Shown: piece by piece, positions 16,704-26,165 of the stretch
How positions within the stretch are numbered: position 1 is the first letter of the stretch
Layout: each line of letters begins with the position of its first letter
Assembly (NCBI GenBank): GCA_016713535.1
Contig: JADJOY010000046.1
Coordinates: 1 to 58,064, forward strand
Reading direction: 5' to 3'
Source of the DNA: Deltaproteobacteria bacterium
GTDB lineage: Bacteria; JADJOY01
Length of the DNA stretch: 58,064 bases
Made by a program: the position numbers and the translations under genes
Notes under the pieces: model-generated
Databases searched by the model: none
What the model was told of the DNA's origin: nothing
The model's input: the letters and a program-made list of their open reading frames with translations, nothing else

Positions 16704-18220
16704 CTCGACGGACCCGGGTCGGTGAGACCGATCAGGTAGCGGACCAAGGTGCGGACCGCGAAGCCGGTCCCACCTTTCGGGCCGAGCTCGGGGAGGGACT
16801 CGGCGAATGCGGGGCCCGCGATGTCGAGATGCGCCCAACGCTCGTTCTTGACGAACTCGGCGAGAAACAGAGCGGCCGTGATGCTGCCGGCGTACCGTCC
16901 GCCGATGTTCTTGAGGTCGGCGACCTCGCTCTTGAGCTCTTTCTTGTATGCCTCGACGAGCGGCATCTCCCAGAGCGGCTCGCCCTCGGCCTCCCCGGCC
17001 CGGCGCAAGGCTGCGGCGAGCTCGGGCGGCCTGGAGTAAACAGCGGCGACGTCGTTTCCGAGCGCGATCACGCACGCGCCCGTGAGGGTGGCGAGGTCGA
17101 CGACCTCGTCCACGCGCAACGAATCCGCGTACGTCAACGCGTCGGCGAGGAGCAAGCGGCCCTCGGCATCGGTGTTGAGGACCTCGACGGTCTTGCCGTT
17201 CGAGATCGTCAGCACATCCCCAGGCTTGGTCGCTCTCGGACCCGGGAGATTCTCGGCCGCGGGAACGATCGCGTGAACCCGGATCGGCAACTTGAGCTGG
17301 CTGGCGGCATGGACCGCGGCGAGGACGGCGGCGGCGCCGGCCATGTCGCACTTCATCGTCATCATCGAGGCTGCAGGCTTCAACGAGAGGCCGCCGGAGT
17401 CGAACGTCACTCCTTTGCCCACCAGCGCGATGCTCTTCGAAATCCGACCCGAGGGGCGATAGTCGACGTGGATCAGCTTGGGCTCTGCGTCACTACCGGC
17501 CGCCACGCCGAGGATCCCGCCCATCGCGCGTCGCTCGAGCTCGCGCCGCCCGAAGACCCGAACCTTGAGGCCCGGGCGCCGCTCGAGGCGCCGCGCCTGC
17601 GCCGCGATGTGCGCGGGGGTCATGGAGCCCGGTGGCTCGTTCACGAGGTCGCGTGCCCAGCAGGTGGCGGAAGAGAGCACCTGAGCTTCGCGCACCGCCC
17701 GGTCGAAGGTCTCGTCCCGGCGAGACGTGTGCACGAGGATGCGGCGCACCTCGGCCGGTGGGTCATCGCTCGCGCCGCGGTACTTCGTGAAAGAGTAGGA
17801 GCCGAGCGCGAGACCTTCGATGGCCGCACCGAGCCACTGCGAACCCTCGGGGCCGGGCAATGGGATCGCGACCGACTGTCCGCCCGGGGCGAGGTAGCGA
17901 ACGGCCTTCGCGTGGGCTCGGCGAATGACCGAGGTGTCCACCTTCGCCGCAGGCCCGAGGCCGACGAGCACATAACGCTTCGCGGTCGAGCCACCGGGAG
18001 CGGGCACGCTGAGCACGCAGCACGCCTTGGCCCGAAAGCCCTGGTCCTGGACCAGCTCGTTGAGCCACCCGTCGAGCGCCCGATCGAGCGCGGCGAAGGC
18101 GGGTCCGCGGTCGTGCTTCTCGCCTTCGAGGACCGGGATCACCAGCGCGTCGACCCGACTGCGGTCGATGGGCTCCGCGCTGAAGGAGACCTTGGGGGTG
18201 ATTGTCTCGTCGGTGGCCAC
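16700..18220 (-). CDS. pepA: Leucyl aminopeptidase (M17)
   Basis: 506 residues, normal length. It removes N-terminal residues from peptides in the cytoplasm, with two divalent metals per subunit in a hexamer. The catalytic C-terminal domain holds GKGVTFDSGGLSLKP (metal-binding Lys and Asp) and the family signature NTDAEGRLLLADAL with Asp and Glu ligands; MKCDMAGAAAV is also conserved. The N-terminal 170 residues are the variable macro-like domain. The flanking hydrolase follows directly. Confidence 0.95.
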   Translation of the reverse strand: MATDETITPKVSFSAEPIDRSRVDALVIPVLEGEKHDRGPAFAALDRALDGWLNELVQDQGFRAKACCVLSVPAPGGSTAKRYVLVGLGPAAKVDTSVIRRAHAKAVRYLAPGGQSVAIPLPGPEGSQWLGAAIEGLALGSYSFTKYRGASDDPPAEVRRILVHTSRRDETFDRAVREAQVLSSATCWARDLVNEPPGSMTPAHIAAQARRLERRPGLKVRVFGRRELERRAMGGILGVAAGSDAEPKLIHVDYRPSGRISKSIALVGKGVTFDSGGLSLKPAASMMTMKCDMAGAAAVLAAVHAASQLKLPIRVHAIVPAAENLPGPRATKPGDVLTISNGKTVEVLNTDAEGRLLLADALTYADSLRVDEVVDLATLTGACVIALGNDVAAVYSRPPELAAALRRAGEAEGEPLWEMPLVEAYKKELKSEVADLKNIGGRYAGSITAALFLAEFVKNERWAHLDIAGPAFAESLPELGPKGGTGFAVRTLVRYLIGLTDPGPSS

Positions 18221-18381
18221 GGCGCGCGAAAGAAAACCGAAGCCCCGGGTTCGGTCAAGGACCCGGTCCAGGCGAGCCCGGCCTCACGCTGGGCGAGCCG
18301 CGGGCATGGATGCGGTTCGGTGAGCGGCTATGATGGGCGCTTGGCCCGTGCTGCCGTCCCAACAACGGATGGATCATCGTC

Positions 18382-19040
18382 GTGTGGATCGTGCTCAACT
18401 CGGTGCTGGGGATCGATGGTGGCGTCGTCGATCCGAGAGGCGGCTCGGCGCTGCTCTCGTGCCACCACGATCGCGATTCGATGGACGCGATCCGTGCGTC
18501 GGCGGATGCCGTCCTCGTCGGCGCCGGCACGATCCGTACGGAAGATCCTTCGCTGGCCGTGACGTCCCCGAGCGCCAGGCGGAGCGCCTCGCCGCGGGCC
18601 GTGCCGCTCACCCGTTGCCGGTGGTGTTGAGCTCGCGGGGAGACCTCGCCGATGACCGGCGGATCTTCGCGGACGGCGAGCCGCGTCCGTTGCTGGTGGT
18701 CGGGGATCGGCGAGCCGATGTGGCCGGTCAGGCCCGGCAGCGGGCGGAGATCGAGCTGCTCGACGGTGAGCTCACCGCGCCGGCCGGAGCGGTGAGGATC
18801 CTCGAGCGACGTGGCGTGAAGCGCCTGGTGGTGGAGGGCGGACCGTCGGTGGCCCGAAGCTTCGTGGAGGCGGAGTTGTTCGACGAGGTGTGCCTCACGC
18901 TGAGCCCGCGCCTCGGGGCCAGTCCGGCGCCTCGGGCGTCCGCTCTGCGTATGGTCGAGCTGGACCTGGCCGACGTGAGGGCGACCGACGGTTTTCTCTA
19001 TCTCCGGTATGTCCGGCGGGTGCCACGCGATGGCGGTTGA
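18382..19040 (+). CDS. RibD C-terminal-type (pyrimidine) reductase, stand-alone (frame break near 18560)
   Basis: About 220 residues. The GTG at 18382 opens WIVLNSVLGIDGG, the usual beginning of the DHFR-like RibD reductase fold; ADAVLVGAGTIRTEDPSL follows and then, one frame over, PLPVVLSSRG, VKRLVVEGGPSVARSFVEA and DEVCLTLSPRLG. The full bifunctional RibD would carry a deaminase domain upstream; none is present, so this is a solo reductase. It may reduce a pyrimidine in riboflavin or folate metabolism or another NADPH-dependent substrate. It overlaps the start region of rlmN. Confidence 0.78.
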
Positions 19041-20178
19041 GGCCGAATCGCAGCCGAGCGGGGCCTTGGCGCCGCAGGCGTCCTCGGCAACAGAGATGAG
19101 GGGCGGTGCTCGGGTGACCGAAGGGGACGGTCCGCCCGGGGCCATGCCCGACGTTCGGGATCTGAGCCTCCCGGCGCTCCGCGGCCTCATGGGCGAGATG
19201 GGCGAACCCGCCTACCGAGCCGATCAGGTGTGGAGCTTCCTCTACGCGCGAGGCCACGTCCGCTTCGAGGAGATGCACACGCTCACGAAGGCGCTGCGTG
19301 CGACCCTCGCGGCACGGTTCCGGATCTCGGCTCTCCCGGTGCTCGAGGTGACGCGGGCCCGAGACGGCACGGAGAAGTTCCTCTTCGGGCTCGAGGACGG
19401 CCGCGCGGTGGAAGCGGTGCTCATCCCGGACGGACGCCGGCTCACGCTGTGCGTCTCGAGTCAGGTGGGCTGTGCGTACGCGTGCCGGTTCTGTCTCACG
19501 GGCTTCCGCGGGTTCGCCCGCAACCTGCAACCGTCGGAGATCGTCGGTCAGTACCTCGTGGCAGCGGCCCACGCGGGCGAGGGTGCGCGCATCACCAACA
19601 TGGTGTTCATGGGGCAGGGCGAGCCGCTCGCCAACCTCGACAACGTGATCACGGCGATCGACATCCTCACCGAGCCCACCGGGCTCTCGGTGTCGCCGCG
19701 TCGGATCACGGTCTCGACGGTGGGGTTGTTGCCGCAGATGCGGGAGCTGCTGGCGCGAACCAAAGTCGAGCTAGCCGTTTCGCTTCACGCCACCACGGAG
19801 GCGACGCGAACCGATCTGGTGCCGTCGAACCGCCGCTACGGTCTCCACGCGTTGCTCGCGACCTGCCGTGAGTTGCCGATCGCGAAGCGCAGCCGGATCA
19901 CGTACGAGTACACGATGCTCGCTGGCGTGAACGATTCGGACGAGGATCGGCGACGGCTCGCCAAGCTGCTGCGCGGCACGCGCTGCACGATCAACCTGAT
20001 CCCGTTCAACCCGTTTCCGGGGGGCGAGTTTCGATCCTCTCCGATCGACCGGATCGAGCGCTTCGCCGAGGCGCTGCGCTCGGATGGCTACGCCGTGATG
20101 ATCCGCCGCACGCGCGGGGCGGACGTGTTCGCCGCGTGTGGCATGCTTGGGCGCACGCAGCCAGAAATCAACTCGTGA
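19030..20178 (+). CDS. rlmN: 23S rRNA (adenine2503-C2)-methyltransferase RlmN
   Basis: Radical-SAM methyl synthase acting on A2503 of 23S rRNA and A37 of some tRNAs. The cluster motif CAYACRFC is near residue 155; the second catalytic Cys sits in FAACGMLG near the C-terminus; GQGEPLANLDNV and VSLHATTEATR are typical. The start is uncertain: ATG 19030 (used; overlaps the previous gene's end), ATG 19096, GTG at about 19114 or ATG 19144, which starts just before the conserved MPDVRDLSLPALR. The N-terminal 38 residues from 19030 look non-conserved, so a later start is quite possible. The residue read is RlmN-like, not the Cfr resistance type, judged by context and length. Confidence 0.92.
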   Translation: MAVEAESQPSGALAPQASSATEMRGGARVTEGDGPPGAMPDVRDLSLPALRGLMGEMGEPAYRADQVWSFLYARGHVRFEEMHTLTKALRATLAARFRISALPVLEVTRARDGTEKFLFGLEDGRAVEAVLIPDGRRLTLCVSSQVGCAYACRFCLTGFRGFARNLQPSEIVGQYLVAAAHAGEGARITNMVFMGQGEPLANLDNVITAIDILTEPTGLSVSPRRITVSTVGLLPQMRELLARTKVELAVSLHATTEATRTDLVPSNRRYGLHALLATCRELPIAKRSRITYEYTMLAGVNDSDEDRRRLAKLLRGTRCTINLIPFNPFPGGEFRSSPIDRIERFAEALRSDGYAVMIRRTRGADVFAACGMLGRTQPEINS

Positions 20179-20233
20179 GGCGCCGAGCAACGAGCCGCAT
20201 CGGGGCGGTTCGAGTCTCGACGCAGGAGGACGC

Positions 20234-21088
20234 ATGACGACGGTCGGAGTCATCGGAGGAAGCGGTCTGTACGTGATGGAGTCGCTCGAGGGGATCGAGG
20301 AGGTCCGGCTCTCGACTCCTTTCGGTGACCCGTCCGATTCGTACATCGTGGGCACGCTGGCGGGGACCAAGATGGTGTTCCTGTCGCGTCACGGTCGAGG
20401 TCATCGAATCCTGCCGCACGAGATCAACTTCCGCGCCAACATCCACGGCATGAAGCAGCTCGGCGTCGAGTGGATCTTCTCCGTGAGCGCCGTCGGGAGC
20501 ATGAAGGAGCACATTCACCCGGGACACATGGTCGTGCCCGATCAGTTCTTCGATCGAACCAAGTCCCGAGTACCGACGTTCTTCGGCAACGGTGTCGCCG
20601 CTCACGTCACCTTCGCCGATCCCGTGTGTCCGGTGCTGTGGAAGGTGATCGGCGCTGCGGCCGACCAGTCGGGAGCGACCGTTCACAAGGGCGGCACGTA
20701 CCTGTGCATGGAAGGTCCCCAGTTCTCGACCCGCGCCGAGTCGAAGGTCTACCGCGGCTGGGGTGTCGACGTGATCGGGATGACGAACATCCCCGAGGCG
20801 AAGCTCGCGCGCGAGGCGGAGATCTGCTACGCGACGCTCGCGCTCTCGACCGACTACGACTGCTGGCACGAGACCGAGGAGGACGTCTCCATCGAGTCCG
20901 TGCTCGAGATCATGCGCGTCAACGTGGAGACCGCGCAGCGCATCCTGAAGCTGGCCGTCACGCAGATTCCCGCCGAGCGGACCTGCGGCTGCGCCAGCTC
21001 GCTCGAGCACGCGATCCTGACGGATCGCTCACTGATCTCGGTCGAGGTCCGCGAGCGGCTGAGCCTGATCGCGGGCAAGTACCTCTGA
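20234..21088 (+). CDS. mtnP: 5'-methylthioadenosine phosphorylase
   Basis: Splits methylthioadenosine with phosphate to adenine and 5-methylthioribose-1-phosphate, the entry to methionine salvage and disposal of a radical-SAM/polyamine by-product. 284 residues. Phosphate loop GVIGGSGLY at residues 5-13, SRHGRGHRILPHEINFRANI, MEGPQFSTRAES and GMTNIPEAKLAREAE are all present; TDYDCWH supports MTA over inosine/guanosine. A strong AGGAGG lies 4 bases before the ATG. Confidence 0.93.
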   Translation: MTTVGVIGGSGLYVMESLEGIEEVRLSTPFGDPSDSYIVGTLAGTKMVFLSRHGRGHRILPHEINFRANIHGMKQLGVEWIFSVSAVGSMKEHIHPGHMVVPDQFFDRTKSRVPTFFGNGVAAHVTFADPVCPVLWKVIGAAADQSGATVHKGGTYLCMEGPQFSTRAESKVYRGWGVDVIGMTNIPEAKLAREAEICYATLALSTDYDCWHETEEDVSIESVLEIMRVNVETAQRILKLAVTQIPAERTCGCASSLEHAILTDRSLISVEVRERLSLIAGKYL

Positions 21089-21126
21089 ACGGGTGGGGCG
21101 ACCGGGCCCGAGGCGGCCGGGAGCCT

Positions 21127-21153
21127 GTTGCGCATCGCGCTTCGCGCCGCAAC
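21127..21153. terminator. Hairpin between convergent mtnP and HEAT gene
   Basis: GTTGCG (21127-21132) pairs with CGCAAC (21148-21153), with GCGC/GCGC inside. It lies in the 116-base gap between convergent genes. No T-run, so only a possible bidirectional terminator. Confidence 0.3.
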
Positions 21154-21204
21154 GGGCTGCTTGGGCCGCGCGGGCTCGCCTCCGGGACGCGCCGGAATCC
21201 CTCG

Positions 21205-23973
21205 TCACGCGGGTGCGGCGGAAGCCTGGCGCGGCGCAACCGTGACGGTCCCGGTGCGTGAGCCAGCACGACGGCGGGCGAGGGTGAGTGCGTTCCTCGC
21301 CGCGTTCAGCAGGTCCTGAAACGACATCATCCCTTTCACGGGACGGAAGAAGAAGCGTTTCAGCGGACTGGACCAGCGCTCGACGAACTCGTCGAGCGCC
21401 TCGATCGCCTCGGGCCCACCAATGGCGCCGAGGGTCGCGATCGCGCCCAGGATCGCGTCTCGTTCGACCGGGAAATCGGTCTTCCTCTTGCGCGAGGTGC
21501 TCGAGTCGATGGCCTCGAGACTCTTGAGGAGGAAGCGCGTCGCTGACGGAGTGGCGATGCGCTCCATGGCCTCGAGCACCGCCTTGCGGTGCTGCTCGTA
21601 GCGCAGGAAGAGGTCGATGAGGGTCTCGACGGCCTCGTCGTCGCGGAACACGCCCAGCCCGAAGATCGCGGCATCGCGGACCTCGGCCTTGGGATCCTTG
21701 AGAGCCCGCTTGGTGAGCAGCGGGGCGCTCGGCAGACCGGACCTGACCAAGAGCTGGAGCGCTTCCTTCCGAACCCGATGGTCGCGATCCCCCGTCAGCT
21801 CGGTCAGATAGGGCTCGGCCACCGACACGTCGATCTCGGTCAGGAGCCCGACGCAATTACGCAGGATGTACCAGTCGCTCTCTTGCTGGAAGATTCCGCT
21901 CGACGGGTCGCGCCCTGCGCACGTGACGGCCTTGCGCTCGTCGATCGCCACCCGGATGCTGCGGAGCGATCGCTTCCCGAGGCGCTTCAGGATCTGGTAG
22001 GCGCGCGCACGCACCGCGCGATCGGGATCGACGAACACGCGGAAGAGCTTGTTCACGACCAGGTCGGTCTCGATGGCCTCCAGCATCTCGGATGCTGGCT
22101 GGGACCGCGACGTCTCGGCGTCGATCGCGCCGGCGACGAGGATGTCGACGACGTCGTCCTCCTGGCCGATGGAGCGCAGCGCCTCGCGTGCGATGATCGG
22201 GACCTCGGATCGGTCGTCGAGGCTGATGTACACGCTCGGCGATTTCTCGTCCTGGCCGAGGCGGATCTCCCCTTCACCCTGCGCGAGCTGGGAGAGGATG
22301 TCGAGGAAGTCCTTCCCCTGTTCCATCTTGCGACGCCGCAGGTAGGTGATGGCCATGGTGGAGTAGACGCGCGTCGCCATCCGTAGGAGGTCGGGATCGG
22401 TCTCCTGGTTCGCGATGTAGTCGATCATCCGTTTCGTGATCGACGCGACGGTCTGCTCCTTGTTGCGGGTGATCGCCAGGTCGGTGAGCTGAGCGATGGT
22501 CTCGAGAGCCTGTTCCTTCGACTCGTGGTCGCCGATGCCGAGCTCACGGAACATGTGATCGAGCGTCTTGCGAGCGGCCGACCACGAGAGGTTGCGGCGC
22601 ATCTCCGGGCTGGACAGGAAACCCTTCTCGAGTAGCCCGGGATCGAGCGTGATGAGCATGCGCGCGAGCGCCTTGCGCTTGTCCTCGTCGGGATTGGCCA
22701 GGATGTCCCGGAAGAACGATCCGACCTCTTCGATCGACAGGCTCTGGATGTTCCCGCCCTTCTCGAGCTTTTCCAGGACCTGGTTGTAGATGAGGCTCTC
22801 GAGCAGGTGGTCGTCGGAGGCGACCGCGTGGCCCTCGACCTGTGCCTTGCCGTCGTCCGCGACGACGCCGTACTTGAACTGGTCGACGACGATGTTGGTG
22901 ATGTTCTTGCGCTGCAGGATCTTCCGGACGCCCCCTTTGTCCTTGATCATCTTGGGGCTTTCCGTGAAGCAGTACGTGAAGAACTTCACCTCGTCGGGCG
23001 TGAGTCCCTGACGGAAGGTCACCGACGAGACCTGGCGCTCGTCGAAGAGGTCGCAGAACGTCTTCTTGAAGCGGTCTTCCTTGCGGATCTTGAAGTCGTC
23101 GAGGAGGATGTCGCCGCCGATGACCGTGATCGTGACCTGCTCTTTGTCTTCGATCGCGCTGTCGACCGTCGACTTGAGGGCCTCGAAAGCGGGTGGCAGT
23201 CCCGGGTGGTCGGGCGGGTACATCGTCGCGCTCCGGACCAGCAGGCAGAAGCGTTTGACGATGAACAGTGCTTGCCGCTGCGCCACCGCCTCCGAGAGCT
23301 TCGCGGCACCCCCGGTACCGAGCATCACGCCGAGCCCGGACGCCTGGCCGAGGATACGGACCTGCTCCTCGTTCATGTTCGACTGGAAGGTCTCGTCGTC
23401 GACTTCCTCGAAGTCGGCCTCCAGCAGCACGTCCCGAGCGGTGGGAAGCGCCTGCTTGCCCACCCAGTTCGAGAGATCGATACGGATGGTGTTGTCCTCG
23501 AGCCCGGACTCGGTCATCACGCGCTCGGCCACGTCGTAGCCGTTTACCTTGATCAGCCCGACGCGTTCCTGCTCGAGGCGGTCATTCAGCATCGACAACG
23601 TCTGGAGCATGATCGCGCTCTTGGCGCGGAACAGCAGGAGCCGGTCCGCGTCGAGAGCCGAGACCGCCCGGAAGTACCGATCGACAGCAGCGCCCTGCGG
23701 GCGGCCCGCGAGGTTCTGCCTGAGCTTGTCGAACTTGTCGGACCCGACGGCGTTCTTGAATCCCGCCACGTCGGCCAGAAGCAGCAAGAGCCGGCCGCAT
23801 GCCGGATCCTCCGTCGCCCGGGCGCCGATGGTGGACATCAGCAGCGCCTGGTCGTCGGGTGAGAAGTCGAGGATCTGCTTGCCGAGGAGCGCGAGCTTCT
23901 GCCCCGAATCCCCCGCGCGGTGGGCGGCGGAGGCGATCTTGCTGATCGTGAACTCGGCTTCTTCTGCTTTCAC
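21205..23973 (-). CDS. Large HEAT-repeat protein
   Basis: 922 residues from the GTG at 23973, preferred because CGAGGA lies 6 bases upstream; an ATG 36 codons earlier has no site. No signal peptide, so cytoplasmic. The first 220 residues are helical and charged. Residues near 250-400 (SATMYPPDHPGLPPAFEAL, then LLDDFKIRKEDR and TFRQGLTPDEVKFF) match a module found beside HD or response-regulator domains in deltaproteobacteria. The last 350 residues are HEAT/PBS-like repeats (DRAVRARAYQILKRLG, DHRVRKEALQLLVRSG, KAEVRDAAIFGLG). It is probably a scaffold; no catalytic motif is evident. Confidence 0.75.
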   Translation of the reverse strand: MKAEEAEFTISKIASAAHRAGDSGQKLALLGKQILDFSPDDQALLMSTIGARATEDPACGRLLLLLADVAGFKNAVGSDKFDKLRQNLAGRPQGAAVDRYFRAVSALDADRLLLFRAKSAIMLQTLSMLNDRLEQERVGLIKVNGYDVAERVMTESGLEDNTIRIDLSNWVGKQALPTARDVLLEADFEEVDDETFQSNMNEEQVRILGQASGLGVMLGTGGAAKLSEAVAQRQALFIVKRFCLLVRSATMYPPDHPGLPPAFEALKSTVDSAIEDKEQVTITVIGGDILLDDFKIRKEDRFKKTFCDLFDERQVSSVTFRQGLTPDEVKFFTYCFTESPKMIKDKGGVRKILQRKNITNIVVDQFKYGVVADDGKAQVEGHAVASDDHLLESLIYNQVLEKLEKGGNIQSLSIEEVGSFFRDILANPDEDKRKALARMLITLDPGLLEKGFLSSPEMRRNLSWSAARKTLDHMFRELGIGDHESKEQALETIAQLTDLAITRNKEQTVASITKRMIDYIANQETDPDLLRMATRVYSTMAITYLRRRKMEQGKDFLDILSQLAQGEGEIRLGQDEKSPSVYISLDDRSEVPIIAREALRSIGQEDDVVDILVAGAIDAETSRSQPASEMLEAIETDLVVNKLFRVFVDPDRAVRARAYQILKRLGKRSLRSIRVAIDERKAVTCAGRDPSSGIFQQESDWYILRNCVGLLTEIDVSVAEPYLTELTGDRDHRVRKEALQLLVRSGLPSAPLLTKRALKDPKAEVRDAAIFGLGVFRDDEAVETLIDLFLRYEQHRKAVLEAMERIATPSATRFLLKSLEAIDSSTSRKRKTDFPVERDAILGAIATLGAIGGPEAIEALDEFVERWSSPLKRFFFRPVKGMMSFQDLLNAARNALTLARRRAGSRTGTVTVAPRQASAAPA

Positions 23974-24140
23974 GTAGGTTCCTCGGACGGGGGCATCGCG
24001 AGGCTCGCGAGCGGTTGGACCCCAGGGGACCACCCGAAGACCAGCCGTCGGATCGTAGCCCAGGCGAACGGCGCTCAGCAACGCGAAACCACCGTTCGGC
24101 GTTGCTCGCTGTTCTCGCCGTTTGTTAGGCTGCCGTCACC

Positions 24141-24769
24141 ATGACCCGGACGACGAGCCAACCGGCCTTCCCAGCTTCGAGGTCAACGAGCGCGCGCTGG
24201 CGCATCACCTCGATGGCCGCGGCGATGCTGCTGGCGTGGGCCGCGGGGGCATCCGCGCAAAACGTTACCGACGACCGTGGCAATCCGGTCACCGGAACGG
24301 TCTCCACCGAGCAGATCCGGGAGATGCTGGACCAGCGCGAGGCAAGGGGCGACGACGTGTCTCGCGCGCGTGAGGCCTGGGCGCAGATCGAGGCGCAGGG
24401 GTACGTCGAGGTCGAGAACCTCGATCCCCGTGACCTCGTGTTGCCCCGCGAGATCCGGGAGTCGACGTATCTCCGCCACGAGCAGCGCGGAGTGTCGCGC
24501 CAGCTCCTCGAGGCCGAGTATCACTACGCCGTGGATCAGAGCCTCATGGACATCGCGCGCGTGGCGGGCGTCGACGAGGCCTTCCTGCACCGGTTCTTCT
24601 ACGACGACAAGCCGCTACCGGCGCGCGTGGTTCGGCAGATCGAGGCCGCCGGGTTCACCAAGGACGAGATCGAAGCCCTGCGCGATCCCAACCGTGCCGC
24701 GAGCCTCACCGAGCAACTCCGGGCGGGGGCGCTCCCGAAAGCTACATCGACGCCCTGCGTGGCCCCTGA
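24141..24769 (+). CDS. Exported helical protein of unknown function (frame break near 24735)
   Basis: About 209 residues. Signal peptide with hydrophobic core MAAAMLLAWAAGASAQ; mature start at QNVTDDRGNPVTG. The rest is charged and probably helical (TEQIREMLDQREARGDDVSR; DIARVAGVDEAFLHRFFYDD). After LRAG the frame shifts to APESYIDALRGP and the TGA at 24767-24769, which fits one base missing in the G-run at 24728-24735. I recognise no family. It heads a four-gene envelope operon; a periplasmic partner of the FadL-like porins is possible. Confidence 0.6.
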
Positions 24770-24817
24770 TCACGGTCCGCGGTCGGGAACCGCGGCCCCT
24801 GGCCCGCCGCTAGCGCG

Positions 24818-26165
24818 GTGGAGCCTCGCGGCGTGCCGCGCCGTCCTGGGTGCGCTCGTCGCCACGTGCGCCGTCGCGGCCGCTCCCCGCAGGGCGGATG
24901 CCCACGCCTGGTTCTCGTATGGGTTCGGCGGGCGTTCGATCGCGATGGGAGGCGCCTCGGCCGCGCTCGCGGACGGACCGGCGGCCGCCTACGACAACCC
25001 GGCTGGCATCGTGGCGCCCACCCTCCCGAGCGTGACCCTCGGTTTCGACTATCTCGGCTACGACTTCTCGATCGACGATGACTCCGCTTCACCCGACGAT
25101 CTGGCGAGCGTGGTCTTCGGCACCACGTTCCCCATCCCGCTCGAGCGTGTGATCGGGATCCGTGCCGCGTTCGGACTGGCGCTGCAGATGTCCGCCGACA
25201 TCTTGCTCGAGCAGTCGGTGCCGTTTCCCACCGTGCCGCAGTTCGTGCTGCACCAGAACACCGCCCGGATGTTGCACCTGTTGCCGTCACTGGCCTTCGA
25301 GCCGTGGCCCGGTATCGAGCTCGGGGGGGGCGTGCTGTTGTTCGACAACACGATCGGCTCGCTCGAGCTCGGCCTGGGCGCCCGCGGTGACGCGACGTTC
25401 GACATCGACCAGGAGCTCAAGACGATCCTGAGCCCGCTCGTCGGTGTTCGGGTCGATGGCGGATCGTTGGGGGCCGCGCTCGAGGGCTGGCGCGTGGGGG
25501 TCGTATTCCGGGACGCGTTCGAGGTGCCGTACCGGATCCCGGTGAACGCCTTCCTCGGCGGGTTGCCGCTGGTCGTCGACTTCAGCGCCACGGCGCTGTA
25601 CACGCCCCAACAGCTCGAGGTGGGGCTGGCGTTCTCGCCGACAGCCGATTGGACGCTGGCCGCGGAGGTGCTCTGGAATCGCTGGTCGGCGTTTCCGGAT
25701 CCGGCACTACGTATCGATCTCGACCTGACGATTCCGGTGCTGCCGATCGAGTTCACGGACTCGCTGGTGCGTGATCCCGGTTTTCAGGACACCGTGAGCG
25801 CGCGGTTCGGAGGAGAGCTCCGGGTCGCGAGTGGGCCGGTCGCCGACTGGATCCTCCGCGCCGGCTACGCGTTCGAGCCCAGCCCCGCCCCGCAGCAGAC
25901 GGGCGACACGAACCTCCTCGACAACGACCGCCACGTCGCGAGCATCGGCGTGGGGTTGGCGTTGCACGAGGTCTTTGGCCAGTCGCTTCCACATCCGCTG
26001 CGGGTCGACACCTACGGACAAGCGCAGATCCTGCCGTCACGGACGCACGTCAAGGGAGACGGCGTATCGGCCGACAACGCCGGCTTTCCCTCGATCCGGA
26101 GCGACGGCGTCCTCTATCACCTCGGGCTGACCCTCAGTGCCGAGCTCGAGCTCCTCGATCGATGA
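24818..26165 (+). CDS. FadL/OmpP1-like outer-membrane protein 1
   Basis: About 450 residues. The signal peptide (VLGALVATCAVAAAPRRADA) is followed by HAWFSYGFGGRSIAMGGASA, the typical FadL/TodX opening with a Gly-rich N-terminal region; YDNPAGI is the matching NPAG motif. The body alternates as beta strands and ends near LGLTLSAELELL, an aromatic-poor final strand. Such proteins let hydrophobic molecules through the outer membrane. The start is unclear: no ATG/GTG/TTG is in frame after the previous gene, and GTG 24818 would need a one-base shift before the signal peptide. The stop overlaps the next gene by ATGA. Confidence 0.75.

Noticed and set aside
16364-18562. 732-codon open frame on the plus strand opposite pepA and the hydrolase
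   Set aside because: High-GC antisense artefact: no family features, Arg/Gly-rich, and the opposite strand encodes a clear M17 peptidase.
19445-19515. RlmN read as the resistance enzyme Cfr
   Set aside because: Length, ending and housekeeping context fit RlmN; no resistance or mobile context.
24141-26165. Apparent fusion of the secreted helical protein to the first FadL-like porin
   Set aside because: A second signal peptide lies inside, and a one-base correction gives a normal stop for the first gene at 24767-24769.
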